Shown here: one piece after another, positions 1-9,323 of the stretch
Layout: every line of letters begins with the position of its first letter
How positions within the stretch are numbered: position 1 is the first letter of the stretch
NCBI GenBank assembly: GCA_021797675.1
Contig: JAJZZH010000151.1
Location: forward strand, 1 to 53,798
Length of the DNA stretch: 53,798 nucleotides
Origin: Bacillota bacterium
Lineage (GTDB): Bacteria; Bacillota; Sulfobacillia; Sulfobacillales; Sulfobacillaceae
Direction: 5' to 3'
Made by a program: the position numbers and the translations under genes
Notes under the pieces: generated by a model
Told to the model about the DNA's origin: nothing
What the model saw: only the letters and a program-made list of their open reading frames with translations
Databases searched by the model: none

Positions 1-502
1 ACTGCTGCCAATTTAATACAGATGCGTTGGGGTTCATTTGCACTGATGGCCACGGCGACTCCCACGAACACGGGCGGAGAGGAATTCAGAGCGTGAGGCG
101 GTTTAGTCGGCGCCAGACTGGCGCCGGTTTCGGCCCCCCTGAAAACGGCTTTCCATATGCGTTCGATGCGTCAGTCCTGGACCTCAGGGTGATATGATGA
201 CAGGCCCCCTGAGCCCCGCACTGGGCTTGCACTGTGGGTTCTGTGGTGTGCTGCTTCTCCACATCGTACATGTCCACGAATGCGGTCTTGGAAGCCATCC
301 ATAGCCTGGATCCAATCCGCCAAAGTGCAGGCCCGTGGTTGCCGGCACGTACACTATTGTATTCGTGTCATCTATACTGATGGCTGATTCCTGCCACGTC
401 TTTCACGTGGCGCTGTAGGCCGAGTGGGCACCCCATCGCAGTCTAGAGAGGAGGGAGGCGTGGTGGTCTCGTGATGCAGCGAGGCTGACCGCGCCGTGTT
501 GG
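1..502. other. Gene-free left edge
   Basis: No convincing gene is visible; the short reading frames here have no recognisable product. The only clear structure is a perfect 8-bp stem with a 3-base loop at 108-126 (CGGCGCCA / TGGCGCCG), which has no T-tract on either side. A purine-rich AGGAGGGAGG run at 449-458 looks like a ribosome binding site, but the ATG after it (474) opens only a four-codon frame, so it does not obviously serve the sulfatase beginning at 503. Confidence 0.5.
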
Positions 503-1984
503 ATGCCGCCAAACATTGTGGCCATGGTTGTGGACCAGATGCGGGGAGATAGTTGGGGAGGCGAGGGCCACCCGGTGGTGGAAACGCCGAACCTGGATAA
601 TTTAGCCCGCCAGGGCGTGGTATTCCGCTATGCCTACTCTGCGGCGCCCAGTTGTATTCCGGCGCGCGCCAGCATTTTCACCGGCATGTCGCCGGCATCT
701 CACGGGCGGGTGGGCTATCAGGACCACGTTCCGTGGCACTACGACCGCCTCTTGGCCAGCGAGCTGGCGCAAGGCGGGTATCACACCCAGGCGGTGGGTA
801 AGCTGCACGTCTATCCGACACGGAGTTTGATGGGTTTTCACAACGTGGTTTTGCACGACGGGTATATGCATTTTAGCCGAAAGAAGGAAGAACCCTGGGC
901 AGCATCCTGGGACGCGACCGATGACTATCTGCCTTGGCTGCGCCAGCGCGCTGGGGCCGAGGTAGATCTCCTGGACTTGGGTTTGGACTGCAATTCGGCG
1001 ACGACAACCCGGCCCTGGGCGCTATCCGAAGTTTTGCACCCTACCAACTGGGTGGTTACGCAATCCATTGACTTTTTGCGCCGTCGAGATCGTGAGCGAC
1101 CGTTTTTTCTCTGGATGTCATTTGTCCGCCCACACCCTCCGTTTGATCCCCCTCCGGCCTATCTTGACTGGTACTTGGGACAAGCTTTGCCGGCGCCAGC
1201 GCTGGGCGATTGGGTGGATGTGGGGGGATTCATGGAGGGCGGCATGAATCCAGTAACCCGCCGTGGCGTCATTGCCGAGCCCCGGCGCCAGCGGGCGCAG
1301 GCCGCCTATTACGCGTTGATTAGCCACCTCGACGCGCAAATCGGCCGTTTTCTGCAAGCTTTGTATGAATATGGGGTGTTGCACAACACGCTGATTGTTT
1401 TTGTCTCCGACCACGGAGAGATGTTGGGGGATCACCTCTGGTTCGCCAAAGCCCTGCCCTATGAGGGCAGTGCTCATATCCCCCTGGTGCTATCGGATCC
1501 CGGCGGTCAACTCGGTCTCCGGCGGGGGACGGTAGCGTCTGGGGTGGTGGAATTACGCGACATTATGCCCACTCTACTGGACGTCGCCGACCTTCCGATT
1601 CCCTCGACGGTTGAAGGAAAGAGCCTTATTCCCCTGGCACGGGGGGAGGCCCAGGCCGTTCGGGATTACCTGCACGGAGAGCACGCATACGGGCGCGAGT
1701 CCAATCACTATGTCACCGACGGCCGAGAAAAATATATCTGGTGGTCGCAAACCGGAGTCGAGCAATTCTTCGATTTAACGCAAGATCCGAAGGAAGAACG
1801 CGACTTGGCCCGTGATCCGCGCTACCGTGCCACGATTGCGGACTGGCGCCGACGATTGATAGAGGAGTTGGCCTCGCGGGAAGAAGGATATGCTGACGGT
1901 GAGCAACTGATAGCCGGAAGACCGCCGAAGGCCTGTTTGTCCCATGTGCTTGGCGCGTCAGGCGGCAGCCCGGATCGTACGTGA
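503..1984 (+). CDS. Sulfatase, formylglycine-dependent (Cys-type)
   Basis: Alkaline-phosphatase-superfamily sulfatase of 493 residues, predicted to hydrolyse sulfate esters of sugars or aryl compounds. The N-terminus NIVAMVVDQMRGD carries the first metal-binding Asp (D11). The maturation motif C-x-P-x-R is seen as CIPAR at residues 51-55, where Cys51 would be oxidised to formylglycine. A second metal motif, SDHGEMLGDH, lies near residue 300. There is no signal peptide, so the enzyme is probably cytoplasmic. The ATG at 503 fits the usual family start, but the ribosome binding site in front is weak. No formylglycine-generating enzyme or anaerobic maturase is encoded in this window. The substrate cannot be told from sequence. 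Confidence 0.9.
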   Translation: MPPNIVAMVVDQMRGDSWGGEGHPVVETPNLDNLARQGVVFRYAYSAAPSCIPARASIFTGMSPASHGRVGYQDHVPWHYDRLLASELAQGGYHTQAVGKLHVYPTRSLMGFHNVVLHDGYMHFSRKKEEPWAASWDATDDYLPWLRQRAGAEVDLLDLGLDCNSATTTRPWALSEVLHPTNWVVTQSIDFLRRRDRERPFFLWMSFVRPHPPFDPPPAYLDWYLGQALPAPALGDWVDVGGFMEGGMNPVTRRGVIAEPRRQRAQAAYYALISHLDAQIGRFLQALYEYGVLHNTLIVFVSDHGEMLGDHLWFAKALPYEGSAHIPLVLSDPGGQLGLRRGTVASGVVELRDIMPTLLDVADLPIPSTVEGKSLIPLARGEAQAVRDYLHGEHAYGRESNHYVTDGREKYIWWSQTGVEQFFDLTQDPKEERDLARDPRYRATIADWRRRLIEELASREEGYADGEQLIAGRPPKACLSHVLGASGGSPDRT

Positions 1985-1987
1985 AGC

Positions 1988-2497
1988 CTATCGAAAGTCC
2001 CAGCCGTCGGCGTGCGGGCTGGGCGAACCGCCTTCGCCTCGGATGGCTAGAGTCTGCTCCTGCGGATTCAGCGTCAAGGCGAGTTGATTGTCGATGAAAA
2101 AGCGTAAACCGAACAGGCCGGGACCGCTATACGCGGGGTCGACCACACAGGCGACGGCGGGAAACCGTCGAGGGCTGAGCAGGATATCCACTTGACTCTG
2201 GTAAGCCTTGACCGAGCCGCCGATCCCACCGATGGGCAGTGGCCCGAGGTTGGGCAGTCCCAGCCTGCTAGCCAGGTCAGGCGGCAGCAGCATTTCGAAC
2301 GCGCCAGTATCCAAGATGAAAAAAGGCGTCTCCCGGCCCAACGGCCCGACCACCGGCAGGCTAAATACGAAGGCATCAGAGACAATGTGACCACGAACGG
2401 TGAAATCCAGGTTGTGCCCTCGGGGACGGCGAGTGGGGGAACCGAGGGCTCCACCGATCAGCTGGCACAATAACCAACGAATTGTGGTCGGATTCAT
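1988..2497 (-). CDS. Retropepsin-like aspartic protease domain protein
   Basis: Protein of 169 residues with a single pepsin/retropepsin-type half: the hydrophobic-Asp-Thr-Gly motif ILDTGAFEMLLP starts at residue 61 (catalytic D63), followed by a flap-like Gly-rich stretch (GGIGGSVKAYQ) and a LFGLRFFID segment. Such single-domain clan AA proteins act as dimers. The start is the ATG at 2497, preceded by GGGAGGTG at good spacing; an upstream in-frame ATG lacks a site. It is convergent with the sulfatase, whose stop lies 3 bases away. No signal peptide or membrane anchor is seen. Substrate unknown; it could be an inactive family member. Confidence 0.7.
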   Translation of the reverse strand: MNPTTIRWLLCQLIGGALGSPTRRPRGHNLDFTVRGHIVSDAFVFSLPVVGPLGRETPFFILDTGAFEMLLPPDLASRLGLPNLGPLPIGGIGGSVKAYQSQVDILLSPRRFPAVACVVDPAYSGPGLFGLRFFIDNQLALTLNPQEQTLAIRGEGGSPSPHADGWDFR

Positions 2498-2891
2498 GGT
2501 GTCACCTCCCAGCGCTTTCCACCTTTCCACCTTATGCGGGGAACGGCAGAAGGTGAGCACGAGACCCTGCTGGGCACACTGGGAAGTAGGGAGCCAGGAG
2601 ATGGCACGACGTGTCGTGGCGCACAGGAAAAAAGCGTACGCCGGAGGCGGTCATCGGGCGCCGGGCGCACGGTACCCCAGGGGGGCGCGCCTCCGGCCAT
2701 GGCTAGGATCTAATCATTACCAATATCTTTTGGCGAGTTGAGCGGCATGGTTTCCGACGGGTAAACCATCGAAGCGGGCCGCTCGCCTGACTCATGACCC
2801 ATTGCCCCGAAAATATCCGGGTAGCGTCATCCGCTTTCCGCCCCGAAATGCCGCCGGGGGGAGGCGGTTCCGCAGATGACTCCGTTCAAGA

Positions 2892-3230
2892 TCAGAGCGA
2901 GGCTTCGTCCTCCTCGGGGCTGCCGTACCATTTATTGGCCCAGCTTTGTACGGCGTCCATTACCGGCTCGAGATCCCGTCCCTTGGGGGTCAACACGTAC
3001 TCCACGCGAACGGGCACATCGGGATACACGGACCGTTTGACGATGCCGACCGCTTCAAGCTCTTTCAACCGTTCGGCCAGCATGCGATCACTGAGCGAGG
3101 GAACCGTTGCCACGATCTCTGAAAACCGGTGTTGGCCGAGCAACATGGCTCGAAGAATTAATCCCGTCCAGCGCTTGCCCAGCAGGGCGAAAGCGGCACT
3201 GAATTTTGGGCACATCTTGACATTGGGCAT
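2892..3230 (-). CDS. HxlR-family transcriptional regulator
   Basis: Winged-helix MarR/HxlR-type DNA-binding protein of 112 residues. It begins with a Cys-containing N-terminus (MPNVKMCPKF) leading into FALLGKRWTGLILRAML, the family hallmark, followed by the recognition region SLSDRMLAERLKELEAVGIV and the wing YVLTPKGRDLEPVM. Cys7 is where redox- or electrophile-sensing members such as YodB and HypR carry their sensing residue (family knowledge; inference here). The start at 3230 is chosen because GGGGAG lies 5 bases upstream; the longer frame from 3275 has no site. No co-directional target gene is adjacent, so its regulon is unknown. Confidence 0.85.
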   Translation of the reverse strand: MPNVKMCPKFSAAFALLGKRWTGLILRAMLLGQHRFSEIVATVPSLSDRMLAERLKELEAVGIVKRSVYPDVPVRVEYVLTPKGRDLEPVMDAVQSWANKWYGSPEEDEASL

Positions 3231-3639
3231 CAAACTCCCCCTTATACACACTAAGTTTAGCATAGTTCTTGACATTAGATAAGTAGGGGTACCCTAGTGA
3301 CTCAATTACTGAAACTTATGGATCGTAACTGAATTTCTGGCGTGGTGGGGCGGCATCCGGCTGCTTGATCACGTTGGGGCGTCGCCAAACCCCATGGTCA
3401 GCCGTTGGCATTCTCTGTCGGTGGATGCCGCAGGCGAAATCAAAGGGCTTTTTTGCGGAGGATATCGAACCCTCGAACGCCGCCTATCTATCCTTCCGAA
3501 CGTCCGCCTGAAAGAGCCACACCCATCCGGATGCTCCTGGCGGGGATAGAGCAGCGCTCTCCGCGAATGTCGCAACATTGCGAAAACCCGCGGTGATCCT
3601 CAGATTGCAGGACGACTGAGACGAATAATGTACTCGAGG
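3231..3639. other. Intergenic region between divergent genes
   Basis: About 410 bases with no supported gene. The AT-rich first 70 bases (3231-3300) upstream of the HxlR gene probably hold its promoter and operator, but I could not assign -35/-10 boxes with confidence. A TTGACA-like hexamer is present around 3268 on the plus strand without a good -10 partner. Confidence 0.4.
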
Positions 3640-3645
3640 TATACT
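3616..3645 (+). promoter_or_regulatory. Candidate promoter of the solute-binding protein gene
   Basis: A -10-like TATACT lies at 3640-3645, with CTGAGA (four of six matches to TTGACA) at 3616-3621, spacing 18. It is 40 bases upstream of the ATG at 3685. The -10 is good and the -35 poor, so this is tentative. Confidence 0.35.
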
Positions 3646-3684
3646 ATTGGGCTCATGGGTGTAGCAGAAACGGGGGGATTTTGA

Positions 3685-5031
3685 ATGCGGATGTGGTCGG
3701 CGCGGCGACGGGGGGCACTTCAGGCTGGGACGGCAGGGTTGGCGGCGGCCTTGCTGGCTGCGGGACTCGGGAGCACGGTGGCCGCGGCACCGATACCGAT
3801 GGCGAGGAAGCCGATGACCTTTTGGTTTATGGGCATCACGCTGCAGCAGGCCAGGATTGTGGACAATCTTCTCAGACCCTGGGCGCTGGCCCATCACACG
3901 CGGGTCAGCGTGACACCGGTGTCCGCCAGTGACTTTACCACCCAGGTCGACACGGCGATTGCGAGCGGCTCATTGCCCAATGTGATGGTGACCTCGCAGG
4001 GCTATCCAGATATCTATGCGTTCGACCATCTCGGGGTGGATATTTCTCGGTATAACCCGAAGTTTGCCGCCTATATCAAGAAAGAAGAACCGCCTTTGCT
4101 GGCGGCCGGTAATACGGTGTTCCACGGGCAGGTCTGGGGTGCACTGGAATCCGCGTCGCCCGAGGTTGCCTACGTTAACACGCGGGTCTTTCGCCAACTC
4201 CACCTCCAACCTCCTACGCGATGGTGGCAACTGGATCATGAGACGCTTCCGGTGCTCTTAAAGCACAAACTTCACTACGCGGGACCAGGGAACTCCGAAT
4301 GGTTCTGGTACGCCGTCCTGTTTTCCTATGGAGGCCGAGTTTACTCTCCCGATGGCAATAAGGTTATTATGGCCTCGCCGGCCGGTCAAGCCGCGGTGAA
4401 GGCCTATCTGGCACCGTACATCCAGGACAAGATCTCGACCAGCACGGGCTCGGCCCAGACGATGGCGGATCTGTTTGCCAAGGGAAGCTATCCTTACATC
4501 CTCAATGGGTCCCAATTCCTCTCCAATATTGCCGCCGTGCCCAACTTTCCGACCAAGGACTGGACGGTGGCGCCATATCCTGGCGGGCCCAAGGGGGATT
4601 ACACCTGGACCGGGGGGACCGCAGTGGCGGCCTTTAACCATGGGACGTTGATCAATCGCGAAGAGGTCGGCCTGATGCAGTTCTTCTGGAAGGCCAACGT
4701 GCAGCGGGCCCTCACCGAACGCTTCGCTCGACAGACCCAGACATTGTATACGACAGCCAACATGGCGGCCTGGCAGGGCCTGCGGGTGAAGGGATTGACG
4801 CCCCACGACCTAACCGTCATGCGGAAAATGGTGGCCGACAGCGTTGGCGTGCAGTCCCACACGCGCGTGACCAAAGCCCAGGTCCTGGGGATGGGGAATA
4901 CCTGGCAGGCGATTCAAAACGAGTTTACGCGGATGACCACGGCGAAGCATGCGACCTTGGCGGCAACGACCCTGCTTCTCAAGCAGGCGGCTGCGATTCT
5001 GCAGAGAGGTCTGCGCCAGGCTGGAGGCTAG
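3685..5031 (+). CDS. Extracellular solute-binding protein, ABC sugar type
   Basis: Family 1 solute-binding protein of 448 residues. A basic N-terminus and hydrophobic stretch (about residues 10-34) ending in STVAAAPIP form a Sec signal peptide with a signal peptidase I-type AXA site. No lipobox Cys is visible, so it is not an obvious lipoprotein. The mature part has the usual pattern (IASGSLPNVMVTSQGYPDIY, YVNTRVFRQLHLQPPTRWWQL, GAYPYI-like hinge segments). GGGGGGA precedes the ATG. No permease or ATPase genes flank it, so it must work with a transporter elsewhere, or it is the remnant of a dismantled operon. The ligand is probably an oligosaccharide or polyol (inference). Confidence 0.85.
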   Translation: MRMWSARRRGALQAGTAGLAAALLAAGLGSTVAAAPIPMARKPMTFWFMGITLQQARIVDNLLRPWALAHHTRVSVTPVSASDFTTQVDTAIASGSLPNVMVTSQGYPDIYAFDHLGVDISRYNPKFAAYIKKEEPPLLAAGNTVFHGQVWGALESASPEVAYVNTRVFRQLHLQPPTRWWQLDHETLPVLLKHKLHYAGPGNSEWFWYAVLFSYGGRVYSPDGNKVIMASPAGQAAVKAYLAPYIQDKISTSTGSAQTMADLFAKGSYPYILNGSQFLSNIAAVPNFPTKDWTVAPYPGGPKGDYTWTGGTAVAAFNHGTLINREEVGLMQFFWKANVQRALTERFARQTQTLYTTANMAAWQGLRVKGLTPHDLTVMRKMVADSVGVQSHTRVTKAQVLGMGNTWQAIQNEFTRMTTAKHATLAATTLLLKQAAAILQRGLRQAGG

Positions 5032-5124
5032 GCGCTCCTGCCAGCGAAGTTGCGGGGGAGAAGCCGCAACCCCCGTGGCGGCAACCAATTTTGATCCCAG
5101 GATCATCTGGACAGGGCACGAAAA

Positions 5125-5288
5125 TTGGTGAGTATACGCGAAGCTGTGCAATTTCTGGCCGTCGCCGCTGCGACGTTGCGCCGACGGTCGGTGGAGGAGG
5201 TGCGCATGATTCTGGCCCACAAGATTGCCCTCAGGACTGCGGGTCGCAGGAACCGAGAAAACCCTCACCAACTCTGGCACAACGCAAT
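5125..5288 (+). pseudogene. IS607-type remnant: TnpA HTH fused to TnpB start
   Basis: The frame opening at 5125 reads SIREAVQFLAVAAATLRR, the MerR-like helix-turn-helix that begins IS607 serine recombinases (TnpA). After a few residues it continues at 5206 with MILAHKIAL, the characteristic beginning of the TnpB partner, preceded by GGAGGAGG. The recombinase catalytic domain is missing, so a deletion appears to have joined the two N-termini. The TnpB part then loses similarity. This is a fossil, not a functional gene. Confidence 0.55.
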
Positions 5289-5592
5289 CGTGGCTTCTCT
5301 GCTACCTGGTGGGGATAGTTCGCGTTCGCGCAGCGAGACCAGCTTGATGTCATCGGCTAGCGAGGGCACGGAGGGGCTCCTGGACGCGTACGATCTCCTC
5401 GTCGCCAAGGCCTCGCTGGGCCAGACAGGACTGCTTGACCGAATCGGCGCGGTGGATTGCGCAGATGCAGAGCGAACCCAGGCCATGCAGCAAATCCACC
5501 GCGATTTTCTTTGGATCGACGGCGCCGGTCCTTGATCGGCGCTCGTAGCCGCGCACTGCGATCATCCCCGGAATGCGAGCTCCCGAGCTGAT
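5289..5592. other. Decayed stretch after IS607 remnant
   Basis: Open frames exist on both strands but none resembles a protein I recognise and none has a good ribosome binding site. It probably belongs to the same decayed insertion as 5125-5288. Confidence 0.35.
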
Positions 5593-7419
5593 CTACTCTC
5601 CCGAGGGTCCCGGCGGTGGCTCGGCGGCCTGCCAGTCGGCCCGTAACCAGGCCTGATAGCAGGCGGTTTGGGTCTCGTTGGCGTCTTTCAGCGGTACGAT
5701 TTTCACGGTGTCGGGCGGCGCGGCGGCCAGGGTGATGGTAGCCGAGGTGAGCAGTCCCCGCCGGAAGAAGGTGATTTCAACCACCTCGCCAATCGTGTGA
5801 TCCAGGCTGATCCGCTCTTTGAGTGATGCCTCGGTTGCGATCTCATAGCCGTTCAGCGCGACCAGGCGGTCGCCGGGATTTAGCCTCTCGGCGGCCGGAC
5901 CATTGGTATAGGATACCTTGACGGTAAGTTCGTGGCCGTTTTTGACCTCGGTGTCGATGCCGAGCCACGGCAACGGGGCGTCAAGTGTGCGCTGGCCGGG
6001 ATCGCCATCGTTGTCTTCCGCAGCGGGATTCTTGTACGTCCGCTCGAGACTGAGCCCCGCGTAATTCAGGAATTGTTCGAAGGGGACAGGGTCGGTGCCG
6101 TCGATGTAACGGCGGAAGAAGTCCTCGAAGGAGCAGTCGGCCACCTCTTCCACCGTCTCCTGATAGACAGACTCGGGAAAACCGATTCCGCGGGACCCGT
6201 AGCGGTCGTACAGACGGCGGAGCACTTCCACCAAAGAACCTTGATTGGCCGTGTGGTGCCGAAGGGCCAAATCGAGGCACATCCCGACCAAATCGCCCTT
6301 CAAGTAGTACGAAATCGTCCGATTGGGCGAATCGCTGTCCGATTTGTAGAACTTGATCCAGGTGTCGAAGCTCGACTCGGACAGGCTCTGGACCAGGCGG
6401 CCGGGGAGGGTTTCATAGCGCTTAATGCGATCCGCCAATGTCTTCAGATATTCCTGAGGGGTGAATCGCTCGGCATAGCGGAGCGACAGATCCCCGAAAT
6501 AATCGGTGAACCCTTCCATCGCCCACAACAGGTGCGTATAGACTTCGCGCTGGTAGTCGAACGGGCCCAGCATCTCGGGGTGAATCCGCTTCACATTCCA
6601 AAGATGAAAGAATTCGTGCGCAATCAATTGTAGCACGCGGCGGTACTTTTTGCGGGGGCGGTAGGCGAAACGCTCGGTCCCGCACGTGGTCGAGTTCAAG
6701 TGCTCCAGTCCGCCGGTTGCCCGATCGGACAGATGCAGGATGAACGTATAGTGGTCGTAGGGCAACCCGCCGAATAGGTCGCGTTGCGCCTTGACGATGG
6801 TCTCGATGTCGGCGACCAGCCTATCCGGATCCTCGTTGCCGTGGCCCCAGATGGCGACATGGTGCGGTTTTTGGTCAACCTGGAAGGTGTATACACGGTG
6901 GGTTCCGACTTCTACTGGGGAGTCGATCAGGATGTCGTAATTAGCCGCGCGGTAGTGATAGGGGTTGTTCTCGACCCGCTCCAAGCCGGTTGCTACCTGC
7001 CATTCAGGGGGTGCCTGGATGGCGATATCCCACGGTGCCGTTCGGTAGTCATCCACCAAAAAGAAGAGCTGGGCACCGTTGAAGTAGGCGTGCGACTGAT
7101 CGAGGTGACTCGTGTCGACTCCGAGCTCGAAGGCGTACACTTGATAGTGCACGGTCACCTCGGCCATATCTGCCGTGGTCGCGAAGGTCCACTGATTCTT
7201 GCTCTGGTGATCGACAGCGAGCGGCACGGATCCCGCGGCCACCCGGAGATTGAAGACGTGGCGGGAAAAATCCTGCACTTCGTACGCGCCGGGCGTCCAG
7301 ACGGGGAGAGTCAAGGTGTGATCGCCGAACGGCAGCCCGACGATGTTTAGCGTCATGTGATATACGTGAGAGCCGGGATGGCGGCAGTCGACCGTAAAGT
7401 GAAAGATAGGTGTTGACAT
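5593..7419 (-). CDS. M61 family glycyl aminopeptidase with PDZ domain
   Basis: Zinc metallopeptidase of 608 residues. The zinc site HEFFHLWNVKRIHPE sits near residues 268-282, and the third ligand is the Glu of the conserved MEGFTDYFGDL segment about 35 residues later. An N-terminal beta-rich domain (residues 1-180) and a C-terminal PDZ domain (about 490-570, PWLGIDTEV...NPGDRLVALNGYEI) match the M61 architecture. No signal peptide is seen, consistent with cytoplasmic members. The ATG at 7419 is preceded by GAGGG. The family removes N-terminal Gly or Ala from peptides; the exact specificity here is inferred. It is a monocistronic gene, divergent from the ammonium transporter. Confidence 0.92.
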   Translation of the reverse strand: MSTPIFHFTVDCRHPGSHVYHMTLNIVGLPFGDHTLTLPVWTPGAYEVQDFSRHVFNLRVAAGSVPLAVDHQSKNQWTFATTADMAEVTVHYQVYAFELGVDTSHLDQSHAYFNGAQLFFLVDDYRTAPWDIAIQAPPEWQVATGLERVENNPYHYRAANYDILIDSPVEVGTHRVYTFQVDQKPHHVAIWGHGNEDPDRLVADIETIVKAQRDLFGGLPYDHYTFILHLSDRATGGLEHLNSTTCGTERFAYRPRKKYRRVLQLIAHEFFHLWNVKRIHPEMLGPFDYQREVYTHLLWAMEGFTDYFGDLSLRYAERFTPQEYLKTLADRIKRYETLPGRLVQSLSESSFDTWIKFYKSDSDSPNRTISYYLKGDLVGMCLDLALRHHTANQGSLVEVLRRLYDRYGSRGIGFPESVYQETVEEVADCSFEDFFRRYIDGTDPVPFEQFLNYAGLSLERTYKNPAAEDNDGDPGQRTLDAPLPWLGIDTEVKNGHELTVKVSYTNGPAAERLNPGDRLVALNGYEIATEASLKERISLDHTIGEVVEITFFRRGLLTSATITLAAAPPDTVKIVPLKDANETQTACYQAWLRADWQAAEPPPGPSGE

Positions 7420-7701
7420 GTTTTCCCTCGCATCGTTGTGGATAGTGGATCGTCTTTGTCCTGCGCTAGCTTGACGGCCTGCCGAATAGGCTGCCGCAAA
7501 TGCTAAATTCTAGACATCCGGCTCAAATCCTCTTTCCCGAAGGGGAGCTCAGCCGACCGTTGGATCTCAAATGGCTGCGGCCCGGATGCCCGTTCGATCG
7601 GTATTGGAGCATAACTAACAAGATGTCCCCGATAGCCAGAAACATCCTACATTTCTTGTTCGCGACCCCCTTAACTTTTGTTACGTTATACGGTATCTCA
7701 C

Positions 7702-7730
7702 TTGATCGATCGTCCGATGTCGGATATAAT
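7702..7730 (+). promoter_or_regulatory. Sigma-A-like promoter of the ammonium transporter
   Basis: TTGATC at 7702-7707, a 17-base spacer, and a perfect TATAAT at 7725-7730, 63 bases before the amt ATG. The spacer contains the near-palindromic GATCGATCGTCCGATGTCGG region, which might be an operator (inference). Confidence 0.7.
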
Positions 7731-7793
7731 GTGACAAACGCCAATCAAATCTAACACAATCACCAGGGGTTTAGGAATTTGAAGGGAGATTAC

Positions 7794-9272
7794 ATGCTCA
7801 CCCCGTCACCCAGTTTTGTGAACGCCGGAGATACGGCATGGCAACTTATTGCGGCGACCTTGGTCGGGCTGATGTCCATTCCTGGACTTGCGGTGCTCTA
7901 TGGCGGGTTGGTCAAACGCAAATTTGCGATCAACTCGGCTCTCATGGTTCTCTACGCGTTTGCGGCCGTGCTTCTGGTATGGGTGCTGTGGGGTTATCAA
8001 CTGGGCTTCGGAGAGCCGTGGAAACTAGGACCGGGGATTTGGTCCAATTTGATTGGGACGCCGGGGTCGGCGCTTGGCCATTTGAGCGAAGAGGCGAGGG
8101 CGCGAATTCCACTGTTGGCCGGCAGCATGCCCGCCTTGAAAATGCCAGGGTCCTCCTTAGTCTATTTTCAGTTTGTGTTCGCCGCGATTGCGCCTGCCCT
8201 CCTGGCGGGAGCCGTGCTGGGCCGCATGAATTTCAAAGCCTGGATTCTCTTCGTGCCCCTGTGGTCCACGCTCGTCTATAGCGTCAATGCATTTTGGATG
8301 TGGGGGGGCGGCTGGCTAGCCCAACTGGGCGCGGTCGACTACAGCGGGGGGTACGTGATTCACGTCGCGGCCGGAATTTCCGGGTTCGTGCTGGCCTGGA
8401 CCATCGGACCGCGGCTCAAGCGCGACCGGGATCACTTCCCGGCGAACAACCTGTTGTTTGCCCTCATCGGAGCGGGCATCCTCTGGTTAGGCTGGAACGG
8501 ATTCAACGGCGGAGACCCGTACTTCGCCAACGCCGATGCATCGGCGGCGGTGATTAACACCAACATCGCCGCGGCCGCCGCAATGTTGGTATGGATGGTG
8601 TTTGACCTGTTTGCGCACGACAAGGTGAAATTGAGCGGCGCGATTAACGGGATTATCTCGGGGTTGGTGGCCATTACGCCGGCGGCGGGTTTTGTCAATG
8701 GAACGGGTGCGATTTTCATCGGACTGGCCGCGGGCGCGATTCCGTGGTTGACCATGAATCTTCTCGGCTCTCGCGGGATTTTTAAGCGGGTCGACGACAC
8801 CCTGGGCGTCTTTCACACGCACGCGATTGCGGGTGCCATCGGAGGACTGATGACCGGACTGTTGGCGGATCCCCACATGATTGAGTATTTTGGCACCAAA
8901 ACCGCCGCCAGTGTGAAAGTGACGGGATGGTTATACGGAAATCCCCATCAGTTCTTGGTGCAGGCGGTCGCCTTGCTGGTTATCGTCGGTTATGATGCGG
9001 TGGCGACCTGGGGGGTGACCAAACTCGTCGGATTGGTGGTTCCCTTGAGACTTTCGGCGGCAGCGCTGGAGGCTGGCGATGGCGTTATTCATGGGGAAGT
9101 CGCCTACGATGATGGGGTGGACGACGACGAAAAACGGCTGGGTCAGGTTGCGATGGGCTGGCTATTGCGCGCCGAGGCCGAACGGGCGCAAACGGCCCTG
9201 ATGGAAGAAGAAGAGTCTGAGGACATGGATACGGACGATGCGGAACTCGTGGAAGCCGAGGCTGACGCGTAA
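7794..9272 (+). CDS. amt: Ammonium transporter AmtB/Mep/Rh family
   Basis: Integral membrane ammonium channel of 492 residues with 11 expected membrane helices. Conserved features include GLAVLYGGLVKRKFAINS near the N-terminus, the pore twin histidines in VIHVAAGISG (about residue 189) and VFHTHAIAG (about 340), and the NLLFALIGAGILWLGWNGFNGG segment. The start is the ATG at 7794 after GAAGGGAGA; an upstream in-frame TTG at 7779 precedes that site and is unlikely. The cytoplasmic C-terminus is extended by about 60 residues and ends in a strongly acidic tail: about 13 of the last 23 residues are Asp or Glu. No glnK (PII) gene adjoins, although amt is often paired with it. Confidence 0.95.
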   Translation: MLTPSPSFVNAGDTAWQLIAATLVGLMSIPGLAVLYGGLVKRKFAINSALMVLYAFAAVLLVWVLWGYQLGFGEPWKLGPGIWSNLIGTPGSALGHLSEEARARIPLLAGSMPALKMPGSSLVYFQFVFAAIAPALLAGAVLGRMNFKAWILFVPLWSTLVYSVNAFWMWGGGWLAQLGAVDYSGGYVIHVAAGISGFVLAWTIGPRLKRDRDHFPANNLLFALIGAGILWLGWNGFNGGDPYFANADASAAVINTNIAAAAAMLVWMVFDLFAHDKVKLSGAINGIISGLVAITPAAGFVNGTGAIFIGLAAGAIPWLTMNLLGSRGIFKRVDDTLGVFHTHAIAGAIGGLMTGLLADPHMIEYFGTKTAASVKVTGWLYGNPHQFLVQAVALLVIVGYDAVATWGVTKLVGLVVPLRLSAAALEAGDGVIHGEVAYDDGVDDDEKRLGQVAMGWLLRAEAERAQTALMEEEESEDMDTDDAELVEAEADA

Positions 9273-9323
9273 TCTGGGTCGGGTTTCGAGCAGCCTCTTG
9301 AAGCGTAATCCCTGCCACCGGGC

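Noticed and set aside
5932-6633. Long plus-strand frame opposite the M61 peptidase
   Set aside because: Antisense shadow of a clear gene; no ribosome binding site and no recognisable sequence.
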